NCBI RefSeq assembly: GCF_003626655.1
Contig: NZ_RBAN01000004.1
Location: forward strand, 682,001 to 746,000
Source: Micromonospora costi
Lineage (GTDB): Bacteria > Actinomycetota > Actinomycetes > Mycobacteriales > Micromonosporaceae
Direction: 5' to 3'
DNA: 64,000 nucleotides
The notes under the pieces were generated by a model, which saw only the letters and a list, made by a program, of their open reading frames with translations, was not told the origin of the DNA and ran no database searches. A program made the position numbers and the translations under genes. This document shows, piece by piece, positions 40,675 to 49,840 of the stretch (position 1 is its first letter; every line of letters starts with the position of its first letter).

Positions 40675-41894
40675 TGTCCGACATCGGCGAGGTGATCACC
40701 CGCGTCCACCGCGAGGAGTGGGCCCGGGTGGTCGCGACCCTGGCCCGACGCCTCGGCGACCTCGACATCGCCGAGGAGATGGCCGCCGAGGCGTTCGCGA
40801 CCGCGGTCGAGCGCTGGCCGGTCGACGGCGTCCCTCCGAGGCCCGGCGCGTGGCTCACCACCACCGCTCACCGCAAGGCCATCGACCGGCTCCGGCGCGA
40901 GGCCAGACGCGAGGACAAGCACAGGGAGGCGCTGATGCTGGCCGACGCCCCCGAGCCGCTCGGCGTCATCGACGACGACCGGCTCCGCCTCATCTTCACC
41001 TGTTGCCATCCCGCTCTCGCCGTGGAGGCGCGGATCGCGCTGACCCTGCGGATGGTCGGAGGGCTCACCGTTCCCGAGATCGCCCACGCGTTCCTGGCCC
41101 AGGAGACCGCGGTGGGCCGGCGGATCACCCGCGCGAAGGCGAAGATCAAGGCAGCGGGGATTCCCTACGGCGTGCCGTTCCGTGCGGACCTCCCGGCCCG
41201 GGTCACCGGGGTCCTCACCGTCCTCTACCTGATCTTCAACGAGGGCTACCTGGCCTCCGACCCCGCCAAGAGGGCGATCCGCGCCGACCTGACCGCGGAG
41301 GCGATCCGGCTGACCCGGCTGGTCCGTGCCCTGCTGCCGACCGACGGCGAGGTCGTCGGGCTCCTGGCGCTCATGCTCCTGACGGAGGCCCGCCGGGCCG
41401 CGCGGGTGTCAGCCAGCGGCGAGCTCGTCACCCTCACCGAGCAGGACCGCGGCGCGTGGGACCGCGAGCTGATCGCCGAGGGCCACGCCCTGGTCCGCGC
41501 CCGCCTCACCTCCGGCCAGGCGCCGGGCCGCTACCAGATCCTCGCCGCGATCAACGCCGTCCACACCGACGCGCGCGACGCCCGCGACACCGACTGGTCG
41601 CAGATCGTCGCGCTCTACGATCATCTGGCCCGGATCGACCCCTCGCCGATCGTGCGACTCAACCGGGCGATCGCGGTCGCCGAGCTCGACGGCCCTCAGG
41701 TCGCGCTGGCCGAGGTGGACGCCCTGCCGTTGGACGGCTACCACGCCTTCCACGCCACCCGCGCCGACCTGCTGCGCCGGCTGGGCCGCAGCGCGCAGTC
41801 ACGGGCGGAGTACGACCGGGCCATCGAGCTGGCCGGCAACACCGCCGAGACGGCGTACCTCATCCGTCGCCGCGACCAGCTGGCCGGCCCATGA
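40674..41894 (+). CDS. ECF42-type RNA polymerase sigma factor
   Basis: This 406-residue sigma-70 family factor has region 2 RVHREEWARVVATLARRLGD with IAEEMAAEAFATAVERWPVD, and region 4 ARIALTLRMVGGLTVPEIAH with FLAQETAVGRRITRAKAKIK. A C-terminal extension of about 220 residues contains GVLTVLYLIFNEGYLASDP and TPR-like helices, the DUF6596 extension that defines ECF42. No anti-sigma gene is visible. Control is thought to act through the C-terminal domain. The ATG overlaps the truncated DGPF frame. A matching promoter lies at 40504. Confidence 0.9.
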   Translation: MSDIGEVITRVHREEWARVVATLARRLGDLDIAEEMAAEAFATAVERWPVDGVPPRPGAWLTTTAHRKAIDRLRREARREDKHREALMLADAPEPLGVIDDDRLRLIFTCCHPALAVEARIALTLRMVGGLTVPEIAHAFLAQETAVGRRITRAKAKIKAAGIPYGVPFRADLPARVTGVLTVLYLIFNEGYLASDPAKRAIRADLTAEAIRLTRLVRALLPTDGEVVGLLALMLLTEARRAARVSASGELVTLTEQDRGAWDRELIAEGHALVRARLTSGQAPGRYQILAAINAVHTDARDARDTDWSQIVALYDHLARIDPSPIVRLNRAIAVAELDGPQVALAEVDALPLDGYHAFHATRADLLRRLGRSAQSRAEYDRAIELAGNTAETAYLIRRRDQLAGP

Positions 41895-41934
41895 ACGGCG
41901 CCACCCGGCACGCGCGGCGCGGGCGGTGTGGCGG

Positions 41935-42867
41935 TCAGTATCGGCCGAGGTTCTCGCTGGGCGCCATCACGATGCGCGGAGAGGCGGCCGGGTCCAGCCA
42001 CTCCAGTACGCGGAGCAGGTTGGACTGCGCCAACGAGACACACCCGGCGGTACCGCCGCTCCCCGAGACGTGCAGGAAGATGCCGCTGCCGCGGGCTGGG
42101 GTGGCTGTCCGCACCGGAATGTTGTAGTTGATGACCGCGAAGTAGTTGTACTGCGGCACGGTCTGCCACAGCGCCTCGCTGTACCCACCCGGGTCCGTGC
42201 CATGCACAAAGCTGTTGTACGTCGGCGAGCTGGGATTCTCGTCCCAGTAGTCGTTCGTGACCAGCCGGTGGTAGCTGTACTTGACACCCGGGTTGGCGAG
42301 CACGCCGTACATGGTGGAACCGATGCTGTAGACGCCCGTGGGCGTCGTGGGGACGCCCTCCTCGTGACTGTCGCTGAATCCCTTGGTGCCGATCCGCGCA
42401 CTCATCACCCCGAACTTCGGCCGCCACACGCCGCTCACCTTTTCGAACGTCTCGAGGGACGCGACGCTCGTACCGTAGCCGCTGCTGTAGACGACGATGA
42501 GCTGGCGGGTGCCGGACGGAATGGTGTGCAGCCGGGAGGCGATGGTGCTCGGTGCAGCCGCCGTCGCAGCTCTGCTGGTCGTGACGTGCGACGGCGACCG
42601 GCTGAGGGACGGCTTCGTGGACCGGCTCGCCGACGGCGACGGCGACCGGCTGGCCGACGGCGACGGAGACCCGCTCGCCGACGGCGAGGCGGAGAGGCGT
42701 GCGGAGTCGGTCGGGCCGGGATCGCCGGTCACCGAGAGGTCGACCGGAGCCGACCCGGCATCGACCGCGCCGTTCTGATCCGGATCAGCACAGGACGTCA
42801 TTCCCAGCCCGCCGAGCAGCGCCACCGCGATGGCACCAACCACAGCCCGCCTGATCGGCGCACGCAT
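41935..42867 (-). CDS. L,D-transpeptidase lipoprotein (YkuD fold)
   Basis: This 310-residue protein has a lipoprotein-type signal (VVGAIAVALLGGLGMTSC) and a low-complexity Ser/Pro/Arg linker of repeated SPSPSASR type. A YkuD domain follows with GIFLHVSGSGGTAGCVSLAQ (the HxnSxGC motif, nucleophile Cys) preceded by VPTTPTGVYSIG. Such enzymes make 3-3 peptidoglycan cross-links or attach proteins. Here the enzyme would sit on the outer face of the membrane. ATG 42867 has GGGGGAAGTACG upstream and was chosen over ATG 42882. Confidence 0.85.
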   Translation of the reverse strand: MRAPIRRAVVGAIAVALLGGLGMTSCADPDQNGAVDAGSAPVDLSVTGDPGPTDSARLSASPSASGSPSPSASRSPSPSASRSTKPSLSRSPSHVTTSRAATAAAPSTIASRLHTIPSGTRQLIVVYSSGYGTSVASLETFEKVSGVWRPKFGVMSARIGTKGFSDSHEEGVPTTPTGVYSIGSTMYGVLANPGVKYSYHRLVTNDYWDENPSSPTYNSFVHGTDPGGYSEALWQTVPQYNYFAVINYNIPVRTATPARGSGIFLHVSGSGGTAGCVSLAQSNLLRVLEWLDPAASPRIVMAPSENLGRY

Positions 42868-43058
42868 TCGTACTTCCCCCATGGTTTTGATCTCCGCCAC
42901 CGCGGCGTCGCGGTGGGCTGTCCGGCTGAAGCCGGCCTTCCACCATCGACAGGCGCTGCCCGTTTCCGCGCCGTTACATCGCACGCGGCATTCAACGCAA
43001 ACGTTCCCCGGGGAGTTACCGCACGTTCACGCCCGGGCCCTCTCGCCCGGAACGACCT

Positions 43059-44222
43059 CTAGCGGTGGCAGCGCCACACTAGCGGGCGATACACCTCGTT
43101 CTCGTAGACGGCACCGACCACGGTCAGACCGTCGTCGCTGATCCCATTGGCCGTGTACGTGCCCGCCTCGGTCGCCTGGACGTCGGGCCGCCCCGGCAGC
43201 CGCCGAGACGTGCCGTCTGCGGCGACGACCAGCGGTGCACCGTCGCCGACCAGCAGGTCGCCGTTCCCAGCGATCCCGGACGTCGACGGGAACGGCAGCA
43301 CGCTCACCGCCCCGGTCGTGAGATTCCACCGTACCGGGAGCATCTGCACGGAACCGCCCTGCCGGGCGCCGGGAACCATGCCGATCGCCCACTCGCCATG
43401 AGCCGAGTCGACCGAGGCACGCGGGTAGCCGTCGGGCACCGCCAGCGCCGCCCCGGTGCCCTGCGGTGTCCACCGGTAGGGCAGCTGGCCCATCGCGCCG
43501 ACGACCGTGCCGTCCTCGGTGATCCCGGTCGCGGCGGATCCCGGCCGGCCGACCAGCCGGTACTCCTGCGGGCGGCCCGCCGACCACACCACGGCCTGGC
43601 GCGAGTCGCCGGCGCCGCTGGCGGTGCCGGCGATGTCGCCCCGGCCGTTGACCGCGTGCACGAGGACCGCGTGATAGCCGGGCGGGGTCGCCAGGAAGCG
43701 CAGTCTCCCATCCCGGTAGACCCAGCCCGTGCCGTCGCCGTTGGTACCGACCACGTCGCCGCCGGCGTTGACCGCGGCCGCGTGCCGCGCGCTGGCCGGC
43801 AGGACGCTTGCCTCGCCGTCGGTCCAGAGCACGACCCGCCCGTCCTCCTGCCCGGTGCCGATGTCACCGACGATGTACCGCCCCGTCGGGTCGACGCCGT
43901 TCGCCACCGCTACCGGACCGCCGATCGGCTGCGGCAACCACGACGCGTCGCAGGTGACCCCGGGGGCGGTTGACACGGTCGCTGTCGGTGACGCCGCGAG
44001 TGCGGGCGCGGCCGGAGCCGGCCCTCTGCCGGCCCCGCCGAGCTGGACGGCGCCCGCGACGCCGAGCCCGACCGTCACCGTCACCGCGGTGATCCCGCCC
44101 AGCCGGCGACGCCGGCGGCGGCGCCGGCCGTCGCGGACCGCCCGGGCGACGTCGACACGCGGCTCCGGAACCGGCGCCGCCTGCAGCAGTGCGGCGATCC
44201 GCTGGTCGTCCAACGTGGTCAT
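43059..44222 (-). CDS. Membrane-anchored HAF-repeat protein, coupled to SigE-family sigma
   Basis: This 387-residue protein has a short cytosolic N-terminus with many arginines (VRDGRRRRRRRRLGG), then one membrane segment (ITAVTVTVGLGVAGAVQLGG). An extracellular beta-propeller-like part is built of HAF-type repeats (VANGVDPTGRYIVGDIG, AVNAGGDVVGTNGDG, AVNGRGDIAGTASGAG, GISDDGLTVVGAVYENE). Its start overlaps the sigma gene stop by four bases. By position it could be the anti-sigma or signal sensor, but no known anti-sigma domain is visible. Confidence 0.78.
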   Translation of the reverse strand: MTTLDDQRIAALLQAAPVPEPRVDVARAVRDGRRRRRRRRLGGITAVTVTVGLGVAGAVQLGGAGRGPAPAAPALAASPTATVSTAPGVTCDASWLPQPIGGPVAVANGVDPTGRYIVGDIGTGQEDGRVVLWTDGEASVLPASARHAAAVNAGGDVVGTNGDGTGWVYRDGRLRFLATPPGYHAVLVHAVNGRGDIAGTASGAGDSRQAVVWSAGRPQEYRLVGRPGSAATGITEDGTVVGAMGQLPYRWTPQGTGAALAVPDGYPRASVDSAHGEWAIGMVPGARQGGSVQMLPVRWNLTTGAVSVLPFPSTSGIAGNGDLLVGDGAPLVVAADGTSRRLPGRPDVQATEAGTYTANGISDDGLTVVGAVYENEVYRPLVWRCHR

Positions 44223-44734
44223 CTCGGATTCCTCCCGGACATCTCGGTAACGTCGAGCACCTGACGGATTGCCGCCAGCGCCCGAGCCGTCTGCGACTTC
44301 ACGTTGCCTTCGGAGCAGCCCATCGCGGCGGCCGTGTCGGCCAGCGACAGGTCACACAGGAACCGCAGGACCAGTACGGTGCGCTGGCCCCGGGGAAGGT
44401 GGGCGAGCGCGGCGAGCAGGCTGTCCCGCTCGGCCAGCGCGTCGTGCGGTGTGGCCGGCGTGCGCTCCGGCTCCGGCGTCGACCCCAGCAGCCGCACCTT
44501 CGCCCAGCTCAACCGCTTCTCGTCGACGAGCTTGTGGACCAGCATCCGGTGCACGTACGCGTCGACGTTGTCGGCCCGGCTGACCCGGCGCCAGTTCACG
44601 TACAGCGCCGTGATCGTCCGCTGCACCACGTCGTCGGCCAGGTGGGCGTCGCCGCACATCAGGAACGCGGTCCGATGCAGGCTTGTCAGTCGCGCGGAGA
44701 CGTACTCCACGAACTCACGCTCGGCATCCACCAT
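44219..44734 (-). CDS. SigE-family RNA polymerase sigma factor
   Basis: This 171-residue ECF factor has region 2 in FVEYVSARLTSLHRTAFLMC with GDAHLADDVVQRTITALYVN. Region 4 is LPRGQRTVLVLRFLCDLSLA with DTAAAMGCSEGNVKSQTARA. It belongs to the actinobacterial SigE family common in Micromonosporaceae. ATG 44734 follows AGAAGGGAG. It is encoded immediately upstream of, and coupled to, the membrane HAF-repeat protein. Confidence 0.88.
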   Translation of the reverse strand: MVDAEREFVEYVSARLTSLHRTAFLMCGDAHLADDVVQRTITALYVNWRRVSRADNVDAYVHRMLVHKLVDEKRLSWAKVRLLGSTPEPERTPATPHDALAERDSLLAALAHLPRGQRTVLVLRFLCDLSLADTAAAMGCSEGNVKSQTARALAAIRQVLDVTEMSGRNPR

Positions 44735-45261
44735 CGGGGCTCCCTTCTCCGCAAGCTCGACGGGTCCGGACGACCGTCAGGTTGCGTCAACGCCGAAGTT
44801 CGGCGGATGCCCGATCAGCGCCGGTGCCCGTAGCGCCAACCCGCGGGAGGGCGTCCTGTCGTCGTCAGATCGTGGTCGGCGCGGAGGAGCCAGCCGAACG
44901 ACGACACGTACGAGTCACCCGGCCATGAGGGCCACCGGCGCGACCCGGTTCGGCGACGCACTGACCGAGCAGATGGGGCCGCACGGCGCGCGAGCGCGCC
45001 GGTCTTTCGGACACGCTGCCCGCTGCGCCGGACGCGTCGTTGCCGTCACCGTCGCATGCAGCGACGCGCGGGGCCCGCTCGACGCGTATCCACGGAGGTG
45101 CGGGGGCGAGGCAGCCGCTTGAGCGTGCAGCCGAACGCGCGGGGCCCGACCTCACGCTACGGTGTTCCGCTCGAGACCCGCGGGTAGATCGGGCGGGAAC
45201 CAGCGGCCGACCGTCACGGCCTGCCCGGTGCCCGCTAGGCGGGCACCGGGCAGCCGTTCGG
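44735..45261. other. 527-base gap without a recognised gene, with terminator at its left
   Basis: Its right end holds a hairpin (45221-45253). The rest lies upstream of the sigma gene and must hold its promoter; no convincing reading frame or RNA structure was found. A few short GC-rich frames exist but have no protein-like character. Confidence 0.5.
45221..45253 (-). terminator. Terminator hairpin after S15 peptidase gene
   Basis: A perfect 15-base stem (CTGCCCGGTGCCCGC and its complement) with a 3-base loop. The peptidase stop at 45262 is 8 bases away on the upstream side. Confidence 0.8.
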
Positions 45262-47091
45262 TCAACCGTTCTGGGAAAGCCTCAGCGGGAAGGTGCCGTG
45301 GCCGACGTTGCTGAGCGTGGTGGTGTTCGCTGCCAGGTACGAGTCCAGGTACGGCGAGCGGTCACCCTGGGTCGGCACGTCGGACCGCGGACCCTGCACG
45401 TCCAAGGCGAGCCGGGCGCCGGAGACCTTGATCGTGTGGCCCGAGGGCACGTCCCGCCATCTGTTGGAGTCGATGGTCCCGATCTGGACTCCCAGCCGGT
45501 GCCCACGCTCGATGGTCCAGTCGGTCGACTTCAGATCGAACGAGATCGGCCCGCTCCTCTCCAGCAGCGCGACGTTCTCGTCGAACATCGTGGCCGTGCC
45601 ATCCGGAGCGACGTCCCACAGGCGCACCATCACGTTTCCGCTCGTGCTCGCGTGGAGCGTGATCCGCGGTGTACCCGTGATCCGCAGCGTCCGGGGCGCG
45701 GGGGTGGACCAGGTCCAGAAGCTGGAGGCTGAGGCGTCGCCCTGCTTGGCGGCGTTCTTCTCGGCACGGGACAGCACCTCGGCACGCGGCGCCCGCTCCA
45801 TGTCCCAGCGGCCGTTGTCCGCCGCGGCGGTCTCCGCGGCCGCCGCCGAGGCGCCGCCGTCGTCGAGGTACCGGCCGGTGGAGAGCCGCGCGTCGTACGA
45901 GGTCGAGATCAGGGGCCAGGTCTTCTGCGCGCGCCAGTGGCCGAGGCTGTCCTCGATGGCGTACGCCGGATCGGTCACCGACGGCTGAGTGCCGCGGAGG
46001 TACTGGTCGTAGAACCGCATCACCTCGTCGAACCAGCCGGCACGACCCATCGCCAACCGGCCGTCGCCGTGGGTGTCGTTGCCTCGCACGTGGTCCCACT
46101 GGCCGAGCCAACCGCGCTCGGGGCCACGGTGGTTGGCCAGGTACTCGTCCATGTCCTCAGGCTTGGTGTTGGACTCGATGAAGCCCTGGGTCACGAACAA
46201 CGGGGTGCGGGTCCCGGCAGCGTCCCTGGCCAGGTTCCTGGCCCGCCAGTACGCCGAATCGGCGTCGGGGTTGTTGTTGTTGGTGATGTTGTCACTCAGG
46301 CACTCCGGATGGCTCGCCTCGTAGAGCGCGTTCGCCCTGTACCGGTCACTGTCGCCGGCCATCGGAGGCATCACCGCGATCGAGTTGTACGCCGCCGGCG
46401 TGCCCGTGACATTGGGACGCGGCACCTTGTTGCTGAACAGGTAGTTGTACATGTCCCAGACGGGTTCCTGGGCGACGACCGCCTTCAGGGCGTCCATCTT
46501 GAGGTTGTTGCCCACCAGCCCCGTGACGGCGTCGTAGGACTTGCCGTACATCCCGACCTTGCCGTTGGACCACCGCTGGCTGGCCGACCACGCGATGGCC
46601 GCCCGGACGTCGGCCTGTTCGCCCGGGCCGACCCAGTCCAGGCACCCGGTGCTGCCGCCGAAGCCGCGCAGGTCCACCATCACGAAGGTGTAGCCGCGCG
46701 CCATCAGGTCGGCGCCGTCGACGAAGTCCTGGAAGCGCGCCGACGGTCCGACGTTCTCCCACCCCTCGGGGCCGGTCTGCCCGGCGTGCGCGAAGTAGGG
46801 ACCCACCGAGAGAATCACGGGCGTCTTCGCATCGGCCGACAGGTGTGCCGGGCGCAGCACGTCGGCGTGCAACTCGACCCCACTGCCGTCCGACGACGGG
46901 AAGTACGCCTCCGTCCACGCCGCCCCCTCGGGAACGCGCGGATTCTCCTCGTGGGTGATCGGCTCGTCCGCTACCGCGGCCACCGTCCCGGATGCCTGCG
47001 CCGCCGCGGGCACTCCGCCCGCGGTGAGGGTCGTGACGATGCCCAGTGCACCGGCCGCCGCAACGGCTGACGCCTTTCTGCCAAGGTTCAT
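45262..47091 (-). CDS. Secreted S15/CocE-type alpha/beta hydrolase (X-Pro peptidase family)
   Basis: This 609-residue protein has a Sec signal (AVAAAGALGIVTTLTAGG, cleavage near AAA-QA). An S15 catalytic domain follows with MVDLRGFGGSTGCLDWVGPG and nucleophile serine in KVGMYGKSYDAVTGLVGNNL. A later His lies in the GNDTHGDGRLAMG region. The C-terminal jelly-roll domain includes RITLHASTSGNVMVRLWDVA. The family cleaves X-Pro dipeptides or esters outside the cell. ATG 47091 follows GGGGAGCAGGGG. A second, distinct S15 protein lies at 55812. Confidence 0.85.
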   Translation of the reverse strand: MNLGRKASAVAAAGALGIVTTLTAGGVPAAAQASGTVAAVADEPITHEENPRVPEGAAWTEAYFPSSDGSGVELHADVLRPAHLSADAKTPVILSVGPYFAHAGQTGPEGWENVGPSARFQDFVDGADLMARGYTFVMVDLRGFGGSTGCLDWVGPGEQADVRAAIAWSASQRWSNGKVGMYGKSYDAVTGLVGNNLKMDALKAVVAQEPVWDMYNYLFSNKVPRPNVTGTPAAYNSIAVMPPMAGDSDRYRANALYEASHPECLSDNITNNNNPDADSAYWRARNLARDAAGTRTPLFVTQGFIESNTKPEDMDEYLANHRGPERGWLGQWDHVRGNDTHGDGRLAMGRAGWFDEVMRFYDQYLRGTQPSVTDPAYAIEDSLGHWRAQKTWPLISTSYDARLSTGRYLDDGGASAAAAETAAADNGRWDMERAPRAEVLSRAEKNAAKQGDASASSFWTWSTPAPRTLRITGTPRITLHASTSGNVMVRLWDVAPDGTATMFDENVALLERSGPISFDLKSTDWTIERGHRLGVQIGTIDSNRWRDVPSGHTIKVSGARLALDVQGPRSDVPTQGDRSPYLDSYLAANTTTLSNVGHGTFPLRLSQNG

Positions 47092-47311
47092 CCCCTGCTC
47101 CCCTGAAACACGTTCCGGTCGAGGCCCAGCCTGGTCGTTCGTAGCGAGCGTAGTGACTGACATCGTTCTTGTCTGCCCTCGACCTTCACCGGCTCCGACC
47201 GTCGCACGGGGCCAGGACGGCACGTATCCCTTGTGGACGACCCATAGCATCGACGCCATCTGATGGCCTGCCGGCCCGGAACGCCGGTCCCGGCACACGG
47301 AGAGGACGCCG

Positions 47312-48388
47312 ATGCGAGAGTTCGACGAGGCCCCATCCACGACGGATCCCCGAGCCGCCGCCCTGTCCCGGCGGCGCGTGCTGCATGCCGGCGCCGCTGC
47401 GGCAGCCGGCGGCGCGATGCTGATCGGCACCGCCGGGCCGGCTCAGGCGGCGCCGCGCGACGGACGGGCACCGGTCCGGGCCCGTGCCCTGGTGCCCGGT
47501 GACCGGGTTCGGGTGGTGTCGCCGGGAAGCGCCCCGGATCCTGCCCTCATGGAGCGTGGTACCGAGATCCTCCGCGGCTGGGGTCTGGAGGTGGAGCTGG
47601 GCGAGCACGTCTTCGCCCGGTACGGCTACCTGGCCGGCACCGACGCGCAGCGGCTGGCCGACGTGAACGCGGCGTTCGCCGACCCTGGTGTCCGGGGCGT
47701 CTTCGCCGCGCGTGGCGGCTACGGCACCCAGCGGATCGTGGACCGGATGAACGTGTCCGCCCTGCGCCGCGACCCGAAGGTGGTGGTCGGATTCAGCGAC
47801 ATCACGAGCATCCATGGTCGGCTGTGGCGCGAGGCCCGCCTGGTCAGCTTCTACGGCCCGATGGTCAACTGGACGGACAGCCGGACCGGTCCCGACTCGG
47901 CCGAGGCGCTGCGCCGAGCGGTGATGACCACCGCGCCGATCACCATCCACCGGGATCCGGGCGAGACGGCCGCCCCGGTCATGGTGCCGGGCAAGGCGAC
48001 CGGCCGGCTCCTCGGCGGCTGTCTGACCCTGATCTCCACCTCGCTGGGCGCCGCGGACGCCCCCGACTTCGACGGCGCCATCCTGTTCTTCGAAGACGTG
48101 GACGAGGCGCCCTACAGCTACGACAGGATGTTGACCGAGCTACGCCGGGTCGGCGTGCTGGGCCGGGTTGCCGGGGTGGTGATCGGCCAGATCACCAACA
48201 GCGTCGGCGGACCCGGCGAGTGGGACGCGTCCGCCGTGCTCAAGGACCGCCTCTACGACCTCGGCGTTCCGGTGCTCGGCGGGCTCCGCCTCGGGCACGG
48301 CAACGGCCAGTTGACCGTGCCGCTCGGTGCCCGGGCCACGATCGACGCTGAGGCCGGAACCCTGACGGTGGAGGCCGGCGTCCGGTAG
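47312..48388 (+). CDS. Exported S66-family L,D-carboxypeptidase
   Basis: This 358-residue protein has an N-terminal twin-arginine type signal (SRRRVLHAGAAAAAGGAMLI, cleavage after AQA). The S66 domain shows nucleophile Ser in VVVGFSDITSIHGRLW, Glu in AILFFEDVDEAPYSYDRM and His in GLRLGHGNGQLTVPLGA. LdcA enzymes trim the terminal D-Ala of the tetrapeptide stem in peptidoglycan recycling and are usually cytoplasmic. The signal suggests action outside. Start ATG 47312 follows GAGAGGACGCCG. It is divergent from the S15 peptidase. Confidence 0.87.
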   Translation: MREFDEAPSTTDPRAAALSRRRVLHAGAAAAAGGAMLIGTAGPAQAAPRDGRAPVRARALVPGDRVRVVSPGSAPDPALMERGTEILRGWGLEVELGEHVFARYGYLAGTDAQRLADVNAAFADPGVRGVFAARGGYGTQRIVDRMNVSALRRDPKVVVGFSDITSIHGRLWREARLVSFYGPMVNWTDSRTGPDSAEALRRAVMTTAPITIHRDPGETAAPVMVPGKATGRLLGGCLTLISTSLGAADAPDFDGAILFFEDVDEAPYSYDRMLTELRRVGVLGRVAGVVIGQITNSVGGPGEWDASAVLKDRLYDLGVPVLGGLRLGHGNGQLTVPLGARATIDAEAGTLTVEAGVR

Positions 48389-48423
48389 CCGGACGTCGAC
48401 CGCCCCCTCCTCGACCGTACGGC

Positions 48424-49722
48424 TCAGCGGCCGGCGGCCTCGACGATCTCGGCGATCGCCTCGAACGGGTCGTACTGGCTGATCTCCTTGGCCATGATTC
48501 CGGCCTGGGCGCGGTAGCCCGGCTCGTGCAGCACCGTCTGGACCGCGGCGCGCAGGTCGGCGTCCGCGGGCGTGCCGGTGCGCAGGTTGACGCCGGTGCC
48601 GCTCCACTCGACGCGGGCAGCCACCTCCGGCTTGTCCTCGCTGGCTCCGGCGACCACCAGCGGGACCCCGTGGTACAGGGCGATCTGCACCCCGCCGTAA
48701 CCGCCGTTGGTGACCAGCACGTCGGCGTGCGGCAGCAGCCGGTCGAACGGTACGAAGCCGGCCAGCCGTACGTTGTCCGGCACCTCGGTCAGGGCCTGGC
48801 GTACCAGGTCCGGCCCGTCCTCCCGGACAGTCGCGGCCACCACGAGGACGTCGAGGTCGGCGAGGGCACGGACGGTGGGAATGACCAGTTCGTGCAAATC
48901 GGTGTTGGCGACGGTGCCCTGGGTCACGACCACCACGGGCCGGCCGGTCGACAGCTCGGGCCACCACGCCGGCTCCACCCATTCGCCGCTGGGTGCCGGG
49001 GGCAGCGTACCGATGAACCGCAGGTGCGCCGGAAGGTCCCTGCGGGGGTACTCGAAGCTGGGCACGGTCAGCTGCAGGTAGTGGTCCGTACGCCGAAACG
49101 GCGCGTCGAAGAGGTAGTCGGGCATCGGCACGCCCAGCGACGCGAAGGTCGCCTCCCCGAATCTCTGCAGTTCGGCGAACGCCTGCCGCACCTCGGCGTT
49201 CATCGCCCGGTTGCGGACGCGTGCCTCCTCGCCCGGCGCCGGCAGGAGGCCGGGGCCGAACGCGGGAGTGTCATCGCTCTGGATCAGCAGGGGGACGGAG
49301 CCCAGCGTCACGAGCGTCGGGCGTTCCCCGGGCGCCGCGGAGAGGCCGAGCAGCGGGATCGACCAGAACCCCAGCTCACCGAGCACCACGTCCGCCGGAA
49401 ATGTCTCCAGCAGCGCCCGTAGACCGCGCGCCTGCGCCGGCAGGTGGCCGAGGAAGAAGTTCTCGAAGTCGAACGACAACTGGGCCGGTCCGGGCGGCAG
49501 CGTGGCCCGCACCGGAAAGCGCGTGTCCAACTTCCGGTCGTCGAGGTCGGCTTCCGGGGGCAGCGCCTGGAACCGCGCTCCGATCGCCAGAGCGCGCTCC
49601 TCGAACCGGGACCCGGTGTACACGACCACCTCGTGACCACGGTCGACCAGGTCCGCCGCGACGGTGAGGACCGGGTTCACGTGCCCCTGAAAGGGAGTGG
49701 CTCCGACAATTACCTTGGCCAT
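48424..49722 (-). CDS. MGT/YjiC-type glycosyltransferase (GT1)
   Basis: This 432-residue GT-B fold protein begins MAKVIVGATPFQGHVNPVLT and has the C-terminal donor-binding motif ADVLVTNGGYGGVQIALYHG with VPLVVAGASEDKPEVAARVE and SGTGVNLRTG. It falls among macrolide glycosyltransferase-like enzymes that attach a sugar from UDP or TDP donors to hydrophobic aglycones, including antibiotics. ATG 49722 follows AAGGAATCCG. It lies 118 bases downstream of the oxidoreductase gene on the same strand. Drug inactivation is possible but not shown. Confidence 0.87.
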   Translation of the reverse strand: MAKVIVGATPFQGHVNPVLTVAADLVDRGHEVVVYTGSRFEERALAIGARFQALPPEADLDDRKLDTRFPVRATLPPGPAQLSFDFENFFLGHLPAQARGLRALLETFPADVVLGELGFWSIPLLGLSAAPGERPTLVTLGSVPLLIQSDDTPAFGPGLLPAPGEEARVRNRAMNAEVRQAFAELQRFGEATFASLGVPMPDYLFDAPFRRTDHYLQLTVPSFEYPRRDLPAHLRFIGTLPPAPSGEWVEPAWWPELSTGRPVVVVTQGTVANTDLHELVIPTVRALADLDVLVVAATVREDGPDLVRQALTEVPDNVRLAGFVPFDRLLPHADVLVTNGGYGGVQIALYHGVPLVVAGASEDKPEVAARVEWSGTGVNLRTGTPADADLRAAVQTVLHEPGYRAQAGIMAKEISQYDPFEAIAEIVEAAGR

Positions 49723-49840
49723 TCGGATTCCTTCATGTGGAGGTGTCGGGCCGACGCCTGGTGGTGGATGTTTCCGTCGCAGGGGTACGCCCGGCGACCG
49801 TCGACAGCCGATCACCAGGCTGCCGACGGTCCGCGCACTG

